In this document: positions 45,156 to 56,100 of the stretch, piece by piece | Position numbering within the stretch: the first letter of the stretch is position 1 | Layout: each line of letters begins with the position of its first letter | DNA from: Ligula intestinalis | Lineage: Eukaryota; Platyhelminthes; Cestoda; Diphyllobothriidea; Diphyllobothriidae | Assembly: GCA_036362985.1 (NCBI GenBank) | Contig: JAYGXS010000001.1 | Coordinates: 34,076,767 to 34,140,766 of the forward strand | Direction: 5' to 3' | DNA: 64,000 nucleotides | Notes under the pieces: generated by a model | Told to the model about the DNA's origin: nothing | Database searches by the model: none | The model's input: only the letters and a program-made list of their open reading frames with translations | Program-made: the position numbers and the translations under genes

Positions 45156-48100
45156 GAACATGCAGGAAAGTAACTCAGTAGTTTAAATTAATTTTTAGGT
45201 GCAATCGTAAAAAAACATACTGTGTACCTTGAGATAAATAGCCTTCCGTCACATTCCTTCGTTATTATTTTGAGAGTTCGAATGTGACGAACTGGAGAGT
45301 TTTTTTGAAATTCTACTTAAAACTTTACGAATTTCAGTGTTTTTACTTGATTGTGCTTAAATACCAATTGTTTCCAAGTGTTTATCATAAACTTCAAAAT
45401 AAGATATTTCTCATCTCAATAACGAATTTTTAAAGGCCAGTGGGTCATTTTTAGTGCTGTAGCTGCACAAACTAAAAAGTGTTTCAATTAATTTCGGTCA
45501 AGATTGCGATGGGCACTTTTCGATATGCGTACCAAATCGGTACACATTTCATGTATAGAGGTTAGGCAAAAGAAGATCGCACAGTAAATTGATGAAAACC
45601 CATGAGTTTAGCGGATCGGTCGCGCAACAGTTAAATAAATGGAGGAATAATCAGAATAAGATGTCGACTTCAAGCAGAAGGAAAAGAAGCGTGGGCAAAA
45701 CAGGAGACTATTGAGACTAATGGTAGGAAATAAATGTGAAGGCTCAACAATAATTAGAGCCCGTTTGGATATATTCATACAGTTATCATATCCCATCACG
45801 TCCTTCACTTCGCTGCAAATCCTGTGGCATCATAAAAAATAGCGGTCTCTTACCTTACTCAAAGTATTATTGTGTTTTAGCATTTACTTTGCCTTATAAA
45901 CAGCCACTGCTGTTTATCGCCCCGTAGAAAAGGTGACATTTGTTGCTGCCGTATAAAATGCAAACCTTTGATATAATTGTAAAGAGGTTATCATGGAACT
46001 GGTTTGTTGGTCCCTAGATTAACTAGATTCCCAGTCATGAGCCAAAACGGCCTTTGAGTTTTACAAACACATAGATAAGATTTCCAGATATACCGTATGT
46101 AATGATTGTACTGTCGTACTCTTGTTCTATCAGTTCTTAAACTCCGAAAGGGCAGGCAAAAGGCCGTAGGTTCTTGCTCATGACTAGACATTTTGACATT
46201 TAAAAAAAAATATGCAAGTTACACTGCTAAATTACCTTAATTTAATTCCTTCAGTTTGAGAAAAACTGAGACCTCATATTGCGTTGATGATCTCTGCTGT
46301 TGACATACTGCATGTGACGAATCAGCTAGAAGAAAAATAAAATAAAGTTATATTTGTTAAGATTTTTTAGATAGGGAAGACAAAAGAAGGTTTTGCATCT
46401 TTTAGAAAAATTGTGTGGTTTAACATCTACGCTACGGACAAAGTAACAACATCTACGTAAAGAGAAGTGTTTCGTGTTTTTTTTAAATATTGGTTACATT
46501 TTAAATTCGCCTCAAAAATAACAACCCACCATAATTTGGCTAGTAATACTATAGAACGTTAATGTTTCAAAAAAATAATGAGGATTATATACTTTCGTTA
46601 TGATATACGCTTTCTTTGCTGGACTACTTAGGCTACAATTTAACTTATGGGTATCCTTACACCGAAAGACGGCCACGAGACTTAAAAAGATTGCTTTCGC
46701 GATAAACATGGAACAAAAATGAAGTCAATCGTCTGCGCCAAAGATAACTTGCAATTTGTAAGCAGATGATCTCCTTAATTTTGTTTCTTCGCAACTAATA
46801 TCTTTAGTCCCAGCGTAAGACTTATTATCTTTACTAAGCGAAGGCAACTGATGGGGCTGAAATGCCCTTAAAATGGAAGCTTACTGTCTTGAGTCTAACT
46901 GTTTTCTCTACTATGCAAATAAACAAGTCAACTTCTTAAATAATTAAATTATAATGCAAGCATCGATCGTTTGACGAGCATAAAGTAAGTGCAAAATGCT
47001 CTACCGTTTCTCGGTATTTCATCGCAGTCAAATTTATATACTTCAAATCTTACTACTCGTCAAATATAGTACGTGAAAATATTAGGCTACATTTGGAAAG
47101 TGCTGAGTGGCGTTGCATACAAGACTTCGGGCAGAAAATCAACTTTTACTTTTGAAAAGTTATGCTTCTATATTCCACGTTACGTGTTTAGCTTAATATG
47201 TAAATATGGCCCATTTTATTGAAATTATTGTACCAGTTTACTAAGCACTGCCCTGTAAACTGAACTATTTGCTAAATAAATTGTGATAACCCTCGCCCCG
47301 TTTAAGTTTTCCATGTGCCTAGCGCACAGATCTAGTAAACACACAACTCAGCGAATGTTCTGTTTAATCTGCAGAAAGCCGCTTACATTTAAAGGCTACT
47401 GGATGCCTTTCTGAGAGAGATCCTCTTCATACAGTTTTCATTAATAATTGCAGTTCCTTTTCAGCCGCCCACATATCCTACATGTTCATTTTGCTTACCT
47501 CTTCTGCCTGCACGATTGACTGAGCCTTATGCTTCACGGTATTTTGCACAGGTTACGGAGTCAACGAAGAGAAAGTGATTGATGTCCCTGCAAGCCTCCG
47601 ATGGTGCATAGATTTGATGTGCCGAGTGACCATCTACTGCGTCTGATGAGTTTTTCTGATCTCCGAGTTTAGAGTTATCTGCAAGATATTTGTTAGTTTC
47701 GAGCAATTTTGACGAGTTTCTGAATTATTTTATGTGAAGAAGAAGGCTTTTTTTAAAGTCTTAGCAGAATTTTGTCATCTCGATCCCGAAAATTAAGACT
47801 TGAATAGCAACATCTTAGTGCACATTTGAGAATTTCATCATTACTAACTTGTTACGCTACTGTAAAAGAATTCTAAAGGGAGCGCAGAGGAAATTCAAAT
47901 ATTGTCAATGAAGTTTATGCACAATGCACAGCTGCACTCATGAGGCCAAATGAGTTTTGTCACCAAACGCTGAACTGCGTACGTCTTTTGTTGATTTTTC
48001 TATGTAATGGCTCAAAAACAGCTATGAAATAATTCTGTACTCTTCCTAGTATTATTTCAAGTTGCATTTAACAACTAATCGTGACACTTACCGTTAAGCG

Positions 48101-48740
48101 GAACTGTATGACTTCGGTCTTCTGAACCTGTACTGTTGACTTTATCACCAAACCATCCGACTGGTATCTACTTATATCCCACTACAGATTAAAACCTCTG
48201 CAATGACCCAAGATGGTCGTGAAATTGCCTAACGTATGCCGTAAATTTCCTTTTTGGTAAACGAAAATTGGCTGGAACTTGTATATCCGTTAAGCATTTC
48301 TCGTTTCTCATCCTTTTCTGTTTTGTTGAAATATTTATAGCCCACATAAAAAGCCTCCAACGCCATCTTAATTGTAGCACTTGCTGAATTTTATATCAAA
48401 AAATACTAACAAACGTATGCAAGGCCAGTTGGCAATGTAATATAGTTTCCTAATACACAATGCAATATCGCAAACATCCTCGAAAGTAAACGTGCGTTCT
48501 TGGCGTTAATTCTTCGAACCAATCATTTTTTAGGTTCTGGTCGAAAGTTGATATAAATATTTGAATTGAAATCCATTGGGTACTGCCAAATAACTTGTAA
48601 TATTCACAAGCTGCCCATAAGCCGTCAGTAATGAAGTTAGAAATGGTGCTCAACGTTCGGGTTAGGGGATCTGACCGTTTAGTTGTGCCTTCGGTTCGCT
48701 GTAGTACCCCCGCAAGTGGTCGCATAGTGCCAAGGAATGC
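45156..48740. other. Unassigned AT-rich stretch
   Basis: About 3.6 kb with only short frames. No domain or RNA recognised. Confidence 0.3.
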
Positions 48741-48744
48741 ACAC

Positions 48745-48835
48745 TGAGACGAGATCCAAAAAAAAAACGCGAAAGACGGGACTGGCCGTCTCCGGCTTAT
48801 TAGTCGTCATCAACTAATCATACACAACCCAACAT
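48745..48835 (-). repeat. SINE-like repeat body (same family as 5150-5345)
   Basis: Minus strand: GGGTTGTGTATGATTAGTTG, then TGATGACGACTAATAAGCCG and GACGGCCAGTCCCGTC. Parallels GGGTTGCGCAAGACTGGCTG / GATGATGG / GGCCATTCCAGTCTCC at 5.2 kb. Confidence 0.6.
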
Positions 48836-48899
48836 TTGAAACATCCAAATTTGAACAAAGGATACTCGGTGATTGATATATTTATATATACTGATCGAA

Positions 48900-49065
48900 A
48901 CGGACAGGGCAATGGACCTGCGACTCAATAGCGGACCACTGGTCTCGGTGACTAGGTGACTGAACTCGAATACCAGGTGCCCTAAACCCGGAATGGGATA
49001 AAGCTGGCTGATGACGACTAATTAGCAAAATTGACCATTCCAGTCTTTTTCATCTTCGCTCCTTT
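48900..49065 (+). repeat. SINE-like repeat, plus strand (same family)
   Basis: A tRNA-like head (GCGACTCAATAGCGGACCAC ... GAACTCGAATACCAG) is followed by GCTGGCTGATGACGACTAAT and GACCATTCCAGTC. It lies head-to-head with the minus copy at 48745-48835. Confidence 0.55.
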
Positions 49066-49092
49066 ACCTCATTTCAGTATTCAGTAGCATAC

Positions 49093-49474
49093 AAATACGG
49101 AATACTTCATCCTATTGAAAGCAGACATGTGGCTAGCAAGTAGTCCTGACTTGAATCCAGTTGAAAATTTTATTGTCAATTCTTGGTAAGATGACTGACG
49201 CGAAACTGTCCACTCCTTCTACTATTGCTAGATTTGAGAGTTCTCTGCTGGACACCTGGAGAACTATCTCCTTGAAGACCTTCCGGAATCTCATTCATTC
49301 GGTGCCAAGCAGGATAAAAGCTGCCCTGAAGGTTAGATGAAAATGCCATGTTAATTAAATTTTGAAATATTTACATTACTTTAGCAACTGTGACTGTATT
49401 AGTAGAGTGCAGGCAATTTCGGAGCACCCCATACATACGGAATAATTCGTCCTTCTGAAAGCAGACATATGGCT
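49093..49474. repeat. Pair of about 42-bp direct repeats flanking a Tc1-like fragment
   Basis: 49093-49135 and 49433-49474 share ATACGGAATA-TTC-TCCT, CT/TTGAAAGCAGACAT and TGGCT with a few mismatches, in the same orientation. Confidence 0.8.
49131..49341 (+). pseudogene. Tc1/mariner-like transposase, C-terminal fragment
   Basis: WLASSPDLNPVENF at 49131-49172 is the signature around the last catalytic acid of Tc1-like DDE transposases (SPDLNPIEN). After a frameshift near 49175-49192, the downstream frame reads LSTPSTIARFESSLLDTWRT, FRNLIHSVPSRIKAALKVR and a TGA at 49339-49341. That is the usual final block of the family (W..I....L..LV.SMP.R). It is about 70 of the normal 340 residues. The enzyme would cut and paste its own DNA. 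This copy lacks the helix-turn-helix and the first two catalytic Asp regions, and is dead. Confidence 0.85.
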
Positions 49475-50600
49475 CAAGGCCGAGACATGTGCTGCGTTAG
49501 TTGCGTGCCACTACACAACGCAGCTGCGAGACATCTGACTCGTCAGTGAGTCTGTCGCAGTGACTTAAGTTAATAGGGGAGACCTTAGCCGCTGCGATCT
49601 TCAGGCCCGGTTCCGTATGGGTAGAGAAGCAGTGGGACGCCAAACGGGAGAAATAGTATATTCTTTGCAGAGGTAGTTGGGAACAGACTGGAGAAAGTTG
49701 GCAGACGGATGAGCGTGTGTCCGCGGTCGAAAGGGCCGGCGTTCGAATTATGAGAGCACGGAAGTCATTGCAGCATCTCTAGCGCAGTTATGCGTGAGTC
49801 AGCCTCAGGAAGATGTTTGGTCAGACCGGAGTGGGGTGGCAGATACTGGTGTGTACGTGCTAGCAGTCGCGAGAGGTTGAGCTTTGTGAGTGAATTGGGG
49901 TCGCTACAAGTCTTCTTATGTTCCCCTTGTAGTTTTTCGGATAAACTCCGATTTTAATATCGATTTTTAAATTTATTTACAACCACGTTGCGCGTTTTCG
50001 GTTTAACACCTTTGTAAAAAAATGCGCCCAGATTTGGTTTGAAAGCTGATATTTATACTTAAACGGAAGTTCACCAGCTACTGTGGAATATTCGCGTGAA
50101 ATTTACAAGCCTCCAACAGATGGACAGTTAATATGAATATTACAATACTTAGAAATATCTGTATTTCTAGGTTTAAGCAAGTAAGGTCTGCGCAAACAGC
50201 AAATAGGCGATTAATGAAGTTCAGTTCAGTTTACCACATGATTCATTTATGATAGCGCGGCTTTCGAATTTCAGCCACGCACTTTTTTGCTTATTATTCA
50301 CGTGGTAATTTATTATCCTTTGCCATTCTCTCTATTTCTCTGCTTTGTCTGTCTGCATTTATGATCATTATGTCATATCTACAGTGCACTGCTACCTTTT
50401 TAAATGCGCGAAAACAAGTTATTTTACTTACAACATTTCATGATTGTAATACATGTCGCTTACGCTTTATATGCCGCATATGCGATTCACCAAAAACACC
50501 AACATCGACAATTCACAGTAGGATGACAACACGAAGAATAAAGCACAGATCTGGTTGGCAGCAAGGAAACAAACGTAAGCCTCTTAACGAAATGACACTT
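49475..50600. other. Unassigned stretch before the LINE
   Basis: 50361-50639 keeps a frame open on the plus strand that may include the N-terminal leader of the following LINE, but no domain is recognised. The rest shows nothing. Confidence 0.3.
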
Positions 50601-52746
50601 CCAGGCTTCATGTCTAAAAAATTGCTAATCCCTGTTTAACAAGAGTGTCGAGTTAACGGCACTCATGTTGAAAAGAGAACACGATAAATCTGCAGTTATC
50701 TGTCTGCAAGAAACTTGGCTTAATAGAGATATTGAGTCGGAACTCATCACTCCCCAATATTTTTCAACATTTCGCTCGGACAGAAGATCCTTAACCAGCA
50801 GCAGAGCTGGTGGAGTGGCTGACTTTGTAAACCAGCAATGTTGCACAAATTGTAAGTCCTTATTCTCTTATTCGGACGACTTAATAGACACTATTGCTGT
50901 AGTATGCAAGCCTAGATTTTTAAGTAATTCTAAAGGCATCATTTATGTCAGCATTTACATTCCACCCTTTACATGCCAACATGCTTTCGGCACGGTTATT
51001 TGATTTTCTTTCCCAAAAACTTGCTGTACTGTCTTGCGAGCATGTTATCTTTTTAAGCGGTGACTTCAAACGTGTAAATCTTCGCCTTCTTACACCGTTA
51101 GGTTTTGACGACTTAGTTTCCTTCAACACTCGTGCTGACGCCCCTCTGGATCACATATTGACCAATCATCCCAAATTGTTTGTGGTCAAAAATAGAGCTC
51201 CGTTGGCAGGCTCAGATCATTCTGTGTTATTGGGCTTGCCAGCCATCCATTGTAGCTCTAATAAAGGGCTTTTAGCAATACCCGAAAGGAAACTAAGGGT
51301 TCGAGACACTTCCCCGCATAATATTTCTTTGCTCCAAACCATCATATCTGAAAAGCTTTCTACCCTTCCAGAGTACTCGAATGTCGAGTCATGCTGTAGT
51401 CATCTCACGACTTTTTTAAGCGACATTTTTCCTGTCTGCTGTCTTCTTGACAGTGTCATGGTTAGACCTGACAGAATCTCTTCTCCCCAACTAAAAACTT
51501 TGAGACGCCAAAAGGAATTGTTCTACAAACTAGGTCTGCGAGATAGACTAAAGGATCTGAACGTCCTAATAAAGCGTGAGATTTCCAGGCTGAACGACCT
51601 GTTTTGTCAGTCAGCTTTTTACTTCTTCCACATCTTCCGCTCCCCTCTCCTCGAATGAAATTTGGAAGAGTCTTAAGCGTCTCACTGGTCCACGCAATGC
51701 ATGTAGATGCTGACTTAGATTTAGATCGTTTAAATGCAAACTTCATCCACACTCCCACTGCCTCCCGTCTCCCGACGGACGCCATTTCCTTATTACCACG
51801 TGTCTTTGTTCATGTGTCTGTGGAAACAGTGATGAAACATCTTAAAAAGGTTCGAGGTTCAACAGCTGCAGGACCAGATGGGATCTACCCATTTCTCTTG
51901 AAATCCTGCTCTTTTCAGTTAGCACCTGCATTGACACACCTCATCAACTTGTCCTTCATGGAGTCTAAGATTCCTGATGAGGGGAGATCAGTGAGAATCA
52001 CTCCAATCCCGAAAAAAATTTCCTCTTCTGGTCCAAAATCTTTTTGTCCAATTGCCTGCTCTTCTGCACTATTGAAACTTGCAGAACGAGTCGCTTTAGA
52101 CATAATCACGCCTTTTTCGTTCGACTATTCCGATCCCTTGCAATTTGCGTATAAGGCTAGGCGTAGTACACTAGATGTTGTTGCTCTGGTAGTCCATTCA
52201 GCTCTTAGAGATTTAGGTAAGGGCTGCCATGCATATGGTTGTGCTTTTTTTGACTACCCTTCAGCCTTTTATATGATCCCGCGCCATCTACTTCTTAACA
52301 AAACTTCTGCGTGTGGCTCTCCCGGCTGGGCAGTTTCTTGGCTGGAGGACTATTTCACTACCCGCACTCAATTCGTTCAGTGCGAAAAAGCGAAAATCCC
52401 TGGTCCTTCCTAACAACTGTGGAGTTCTTCAAAGGGCTATATTATCGCCTCATCTCTTCTCTCTCCACACTGACGACCTACGATTGACAAACGAATGCTT
52501 GTTTATTAAATATGCTAATGATATGGTTGTTGGCCATCCGCTCAAAAGTCATTCACATCTCCAAATACTGAATGATGGCCTAGACCATATCTCAACATTG
52601 TCGTCAACAAATGGCCTTCTACTTAACGAGTGAAAGTCAGTCCAGTGTATTTTTTGACTTCGACCCTCTCTATTCCCGAACCTATTGACATTCTGTCCAC
52701 CGAAGTATCCTCTTTCCGATACCTTGGCGTTACACTAGCATCCAAC

Positions 52747-53008
52747 CTTACATTTACTCTTCATATAGAAGGCCTTTTTATCAAAATGCGTAAACTATTA
52801 TATTATATCCGTCATGTCTCTGATGACGAATCCGCGACGGATATCGAAACGTCAGGCGGATAAACATATTTTCCCAGCGATGGAGTCTTCTTCTTCTTCT
52901 CAATTGCTTCCTGGGGCACGGATGTTCGCTTGTATTGGCAACTTACATTTTCTCTTCATATAAAAGGCCTTTTTATCAAAATCCGTAAACTATTATATTA
53001 TATCCGTC
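52747..53008 (+). mobile_element. 128-bp insertion with 67-bp direct duplications inside the LINE
   Basis: 52747-52813 and 52942-53008 are 67-base direct copies with three mismatches. Between them sits 52814-52941, which matches the repeat at 25890-26045. Removing one copy and the insert restores a continuous LINE reading frame (LHI-GLFIK-RKLLYYIRR). This is a target-site duplication of unusual length. Confidence 0.85.
52816..52857 (+). ncRNA. Hammerhead-ribozyme-like motif inside the insertion
   Basis: GTCT (52816-52819), CTGATGA (52820-52826), C, hairpin GAATCCG-CGA-CGGATATC, GAAAC (52846-52850), GTC (52851-52853), AGGC (52854-52857). Stem I pairs GTCT with AGGC, stem II is a 7-pair hairpin with one bulge, and ACGT can act as a palindromic stem III between two molecules. 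One base more than the consensus lies between CTGATGA and stem II. Confidence 0.5.
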
Positions 53009-53400
53009 GCTTGCGTTCATATCACACACCGCAAGTCTTAATCTGGCGTTTTGTAGATGCCTGTTTTCGCCCCCTCATTCTTTACTGCTCTCCAGGTATT
53101 TTTCCAGCTTTACTGAAAAACGAACTAGTCATTATTAAACGTATACTCCAAATGCTCTCTTCAGCTGCCGGTGTTAACAATGTTTTTTTAGCTGACCTTA
53201 TAGTAGAACGCCACTTTAAAACGGTCAAGCAATTTGCCGATCGTATTCTAAATGAGGTTACCCACCCTCTCCACTCCGAACTAATGAATGCGAAGTCTTC
53301 CCATCCCATGCGTCGAGGCTTCCGTCATATGTCTTGCCGCACATCAGCATATCAGCATTCGGTACTCCCATTCCTAGCACGCTACCTCACGTGTGAATAA

Positions 53401-56100
53401 GAGGAAATTGAGAAGTTGAAATCTGATCTGTCTCCATCGTAGACGTGGATACCGTGTAAAACTTGACTTGTGAGTATTACATGGCCTTTTACCTCTTAAC
53501 GTGACTCATTACTTAACCTCCGTGAATGGAGCCATTTTTTTCGCTGAAAATGTTTGATTTTCATTCGTAGATAAAGCAAGATTCTCTTCTCTCTCTTCTT
53601 CATGATAGCCAACTTACATTGGCTTAAATCCTCACGGAAAGATAACTGGACTGTTGATCTACACTCCCAGCCGAGAAAAGGATTGCTTTTTGGTGAATTC
53701 AGTACTGATTAGTAGAGAACCTCCCCTCGAGTTGATTTTTATATGACGGCATTCCGGCTCTATGTTGAGCTTCTTTATATCTATTTGCTTAAATTCCACA
53801 TAGAAGACATAATTTATGGATTGTCATACGAGGTTTTCCCTTCTTACGCTTAAATAACACTTCATCCGAGAAAGGATGCTCGTGCATCTAATTTTCTATC
53901 AATTTTGTGCATATCATTAGGCCCTCTTTAGGATTAAACCAGAAAGGAGGACGTATATTAGCGTTTGAAGATTGCCAATTCCCGTATATATTTAGGCACA
54001 AGCACCATATTGAAATATGCCTCAGTTACTCAAACTAAATGCTATGCTTCCTTTAGATGTAAGTATTTCATTCTACGTCTCAGTATCTGGTGTCCATCAA
54101 ATGCGCCAGGAAATATGGATCAGGTTGTATTGTTTTCGGGAACCGCTATTGACGCCTGAGATATAAGACTACGTGAAGAACCATAAAAGTCTCAAACATT
54201 CTCACGTTTGCCATTTTTTAAGTGGTAAATCACCCCTATTTTACGCATTCAGTCCACTGATGCAAAATCTTGCAAATTGAGTAAAGAAAAGTTTGTTTTT
54301 GAATCCATTCTAGGAAATTAGGTCAAACTCCTCTATACCTATAAAATCCCTAGTTGTTACGTAGTGTGTAACTACCATTCTTTTTAAAAGTACATTTCAC
54401 GTACTTGGCCTAAAGATTTTCGCCAAAAAGCTGTTATGATGATGGATGTGAATGAATAATACGGAAAGGCGCCACGCCAACTGCTATGAAAGGTACGATC
54501 AAGTACTATCATCCGATGAACACAAACGTCAAAACGTAGTTCGGCGGTTTCTGAGATTCGACGCGCACTTTAAGGCGCGCATGCAACTTGCTTCGGACTC
54601 TCACTACTTGGTAAAACGTTAAGTAGTCAGTCAGCATTCGCTGATCTGTTAAAGCGCCTGTTGCTCATAACATTTAGGCGGACTGGGTGGATTGCGAAAC
54701 CCAAAAACTGAAAAACACGAAAGTTCGAAGCAAAAATGCCCACAGTTAGTATCCGACAGACTTGGTTAGTCTGGCGAACCGGGAATAATTTTTTAAATGC
54801 AGCGTGTCGTCGTCTGTTGATATTCTTTGAATCAGCCTCTTTTACCTGAATATGACAGCCCTCTGTTTTGGATTTTAGCTCCAGGGAATCTGCAACTTGT
54901 GCTTTAACTTTAGTTTGATTTACTGCACACTTTCAAATGGTCCAACTCAAGCTACATCCCATCGCTTCTTAATCACTTCAATACTTCTTAGGATTGGTAT
55001 TGACTAGAATGTCTAACATTTTGAACTGCTCCACTTAACTTTTTAAGCTTCAAGGGGAAAAATGGCGGAGTCGTCGTTAAATGACTGGCAGAGACACTCT
55101 TCTCATATAAGAGACTTCCGTTCGTGATTTATTGGCCCCAATTTGCCTTTATCTCCTGCATATTCCCTCATTAAGAAGAAAGCCTAGCAATGCTATACGA
55201 ATGTGCATAAGACTGCCACAGTTTAATAGAAGGGGACTAAATGTTCCCAGTCTCAACTGCTTTTTATGAAAAGTATTTTGCTGCTAGTCAGCTTCTACTG
55301 TGCCTTTTCACTCTGTCGCAACATTTTCCAACTAGTGATTCGTCTGACAAGTCACTGACGTGCCGTTACTATGGTCACTCAGTTATGTAAAGTTTAGTAT
55401 TTTCGTATAACAAAGCTTTTGTAAGTTATCATTCCTTCCTGTGCTGTTTAATAAAACTGTCTGCAAATGGCTCCCTTGAACCTAAGGATCTTGTGTGCAC
55501 AGAGACAATATCCATCCTATACGCGTTAATACGACCGACACATGTGAGAATTTGAATCAACGTATGTAATTCAGTTTCTTATAAAGGATTTCCTGCAACT
55601 ATTGAAGATATCTGCAGCTCAATGAGGCTATTCCTTTGCGTTTTAAAGGCACTTTTATCCGTAAGGGTGACTTATGTGGCCCCTTAAACAGGACGCGGTA
55701 ATAGAAACACCCCATCCATGTAATGGAGGTGGTTGTGCGCATAATTCCAGGAAAGCTAAATATTCCCGCCCCCTAAACCTTAAACTGACTATAATTTTTA
55801 ACTTTGACAGTAGCCCAGATCTTTATCCTCACCGCAACCTGAACCCTAATTTATTTTATCACTAACCGTAACCAATAGCATTACAACTAATTCTGTTTTC
55901 CCAGGAATTTGGCGCAAAAGTGCCGCTACCGTGGGTAGTTCCTGTTCTTGTGTCCTCCTTACCAGCTCATCCATACAGGTGGCTGGTAAAATAGCGATGG
56001 GCGCTATGCGTGCGATACCGACGGATTTCGTTCTGCCGAGAACTTCAGATTGACGAGGTTGAGTGATCCAGGTTGATAATTTGAGCAATAAGAAGGGTTC
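53401..56100. other. Unassigned stretch after the LINE
   Basis: The first 80 bases, ending in AAAACTTGACTTG, are probably the LINE 3' region. After that no gene or repeat is recognised. A short minus frame at 55846-56088 has no known domain. Confidence 0.3.

Larger units (their letters stand above)
50610..53400 (+). pseudogene. Non-LTR retrotransposon (second type): endonuclease and reverse transcriptase, frameshifted
   Basis: The plus strand starts with NKSVELTALM and VICLQETWLN near 50700, then FLSGDFKR near 51050 (GDFN with N to K), DHILTNHPKL, and GSDHSVLLGL near 51215. The reverse transcriptase has TAAGPDGIYP near 51865, VRITPIPKK near 51990, FFDYPSAFYMIPR near 52245, VLQRAILSPHLFSLHTDDL near 52430, and KYANDMVVGH near 52510, where the catalytic YADD reads YAND. 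The C-terminal part continues to a stop at 53398-53400. Frame changes occur near 50945-51000, 51600, 52380-52410 and 52630. The motif wording differs from the CR1-like copies, so this is a separate lineage, jockey/L2-like by eye. A catalytic Asp is lost, so it is inactive. It is interrupted by the insertion at 52814-52941. Confidence 0.88.

Noticed and set aside
48745..49030. Hammerhead at the CTGATGACGACTAAT motif
   Set aside because: CTGATGA is present but no GAAA plus closing stem follows at the right spacing; this belongs to a SINE-like repeat.
55780..55880. Telomere-like CCCTAA sequence
   Set aside because: Only isolated CCCTAA/CCTAAACC words occur, no tandem array.
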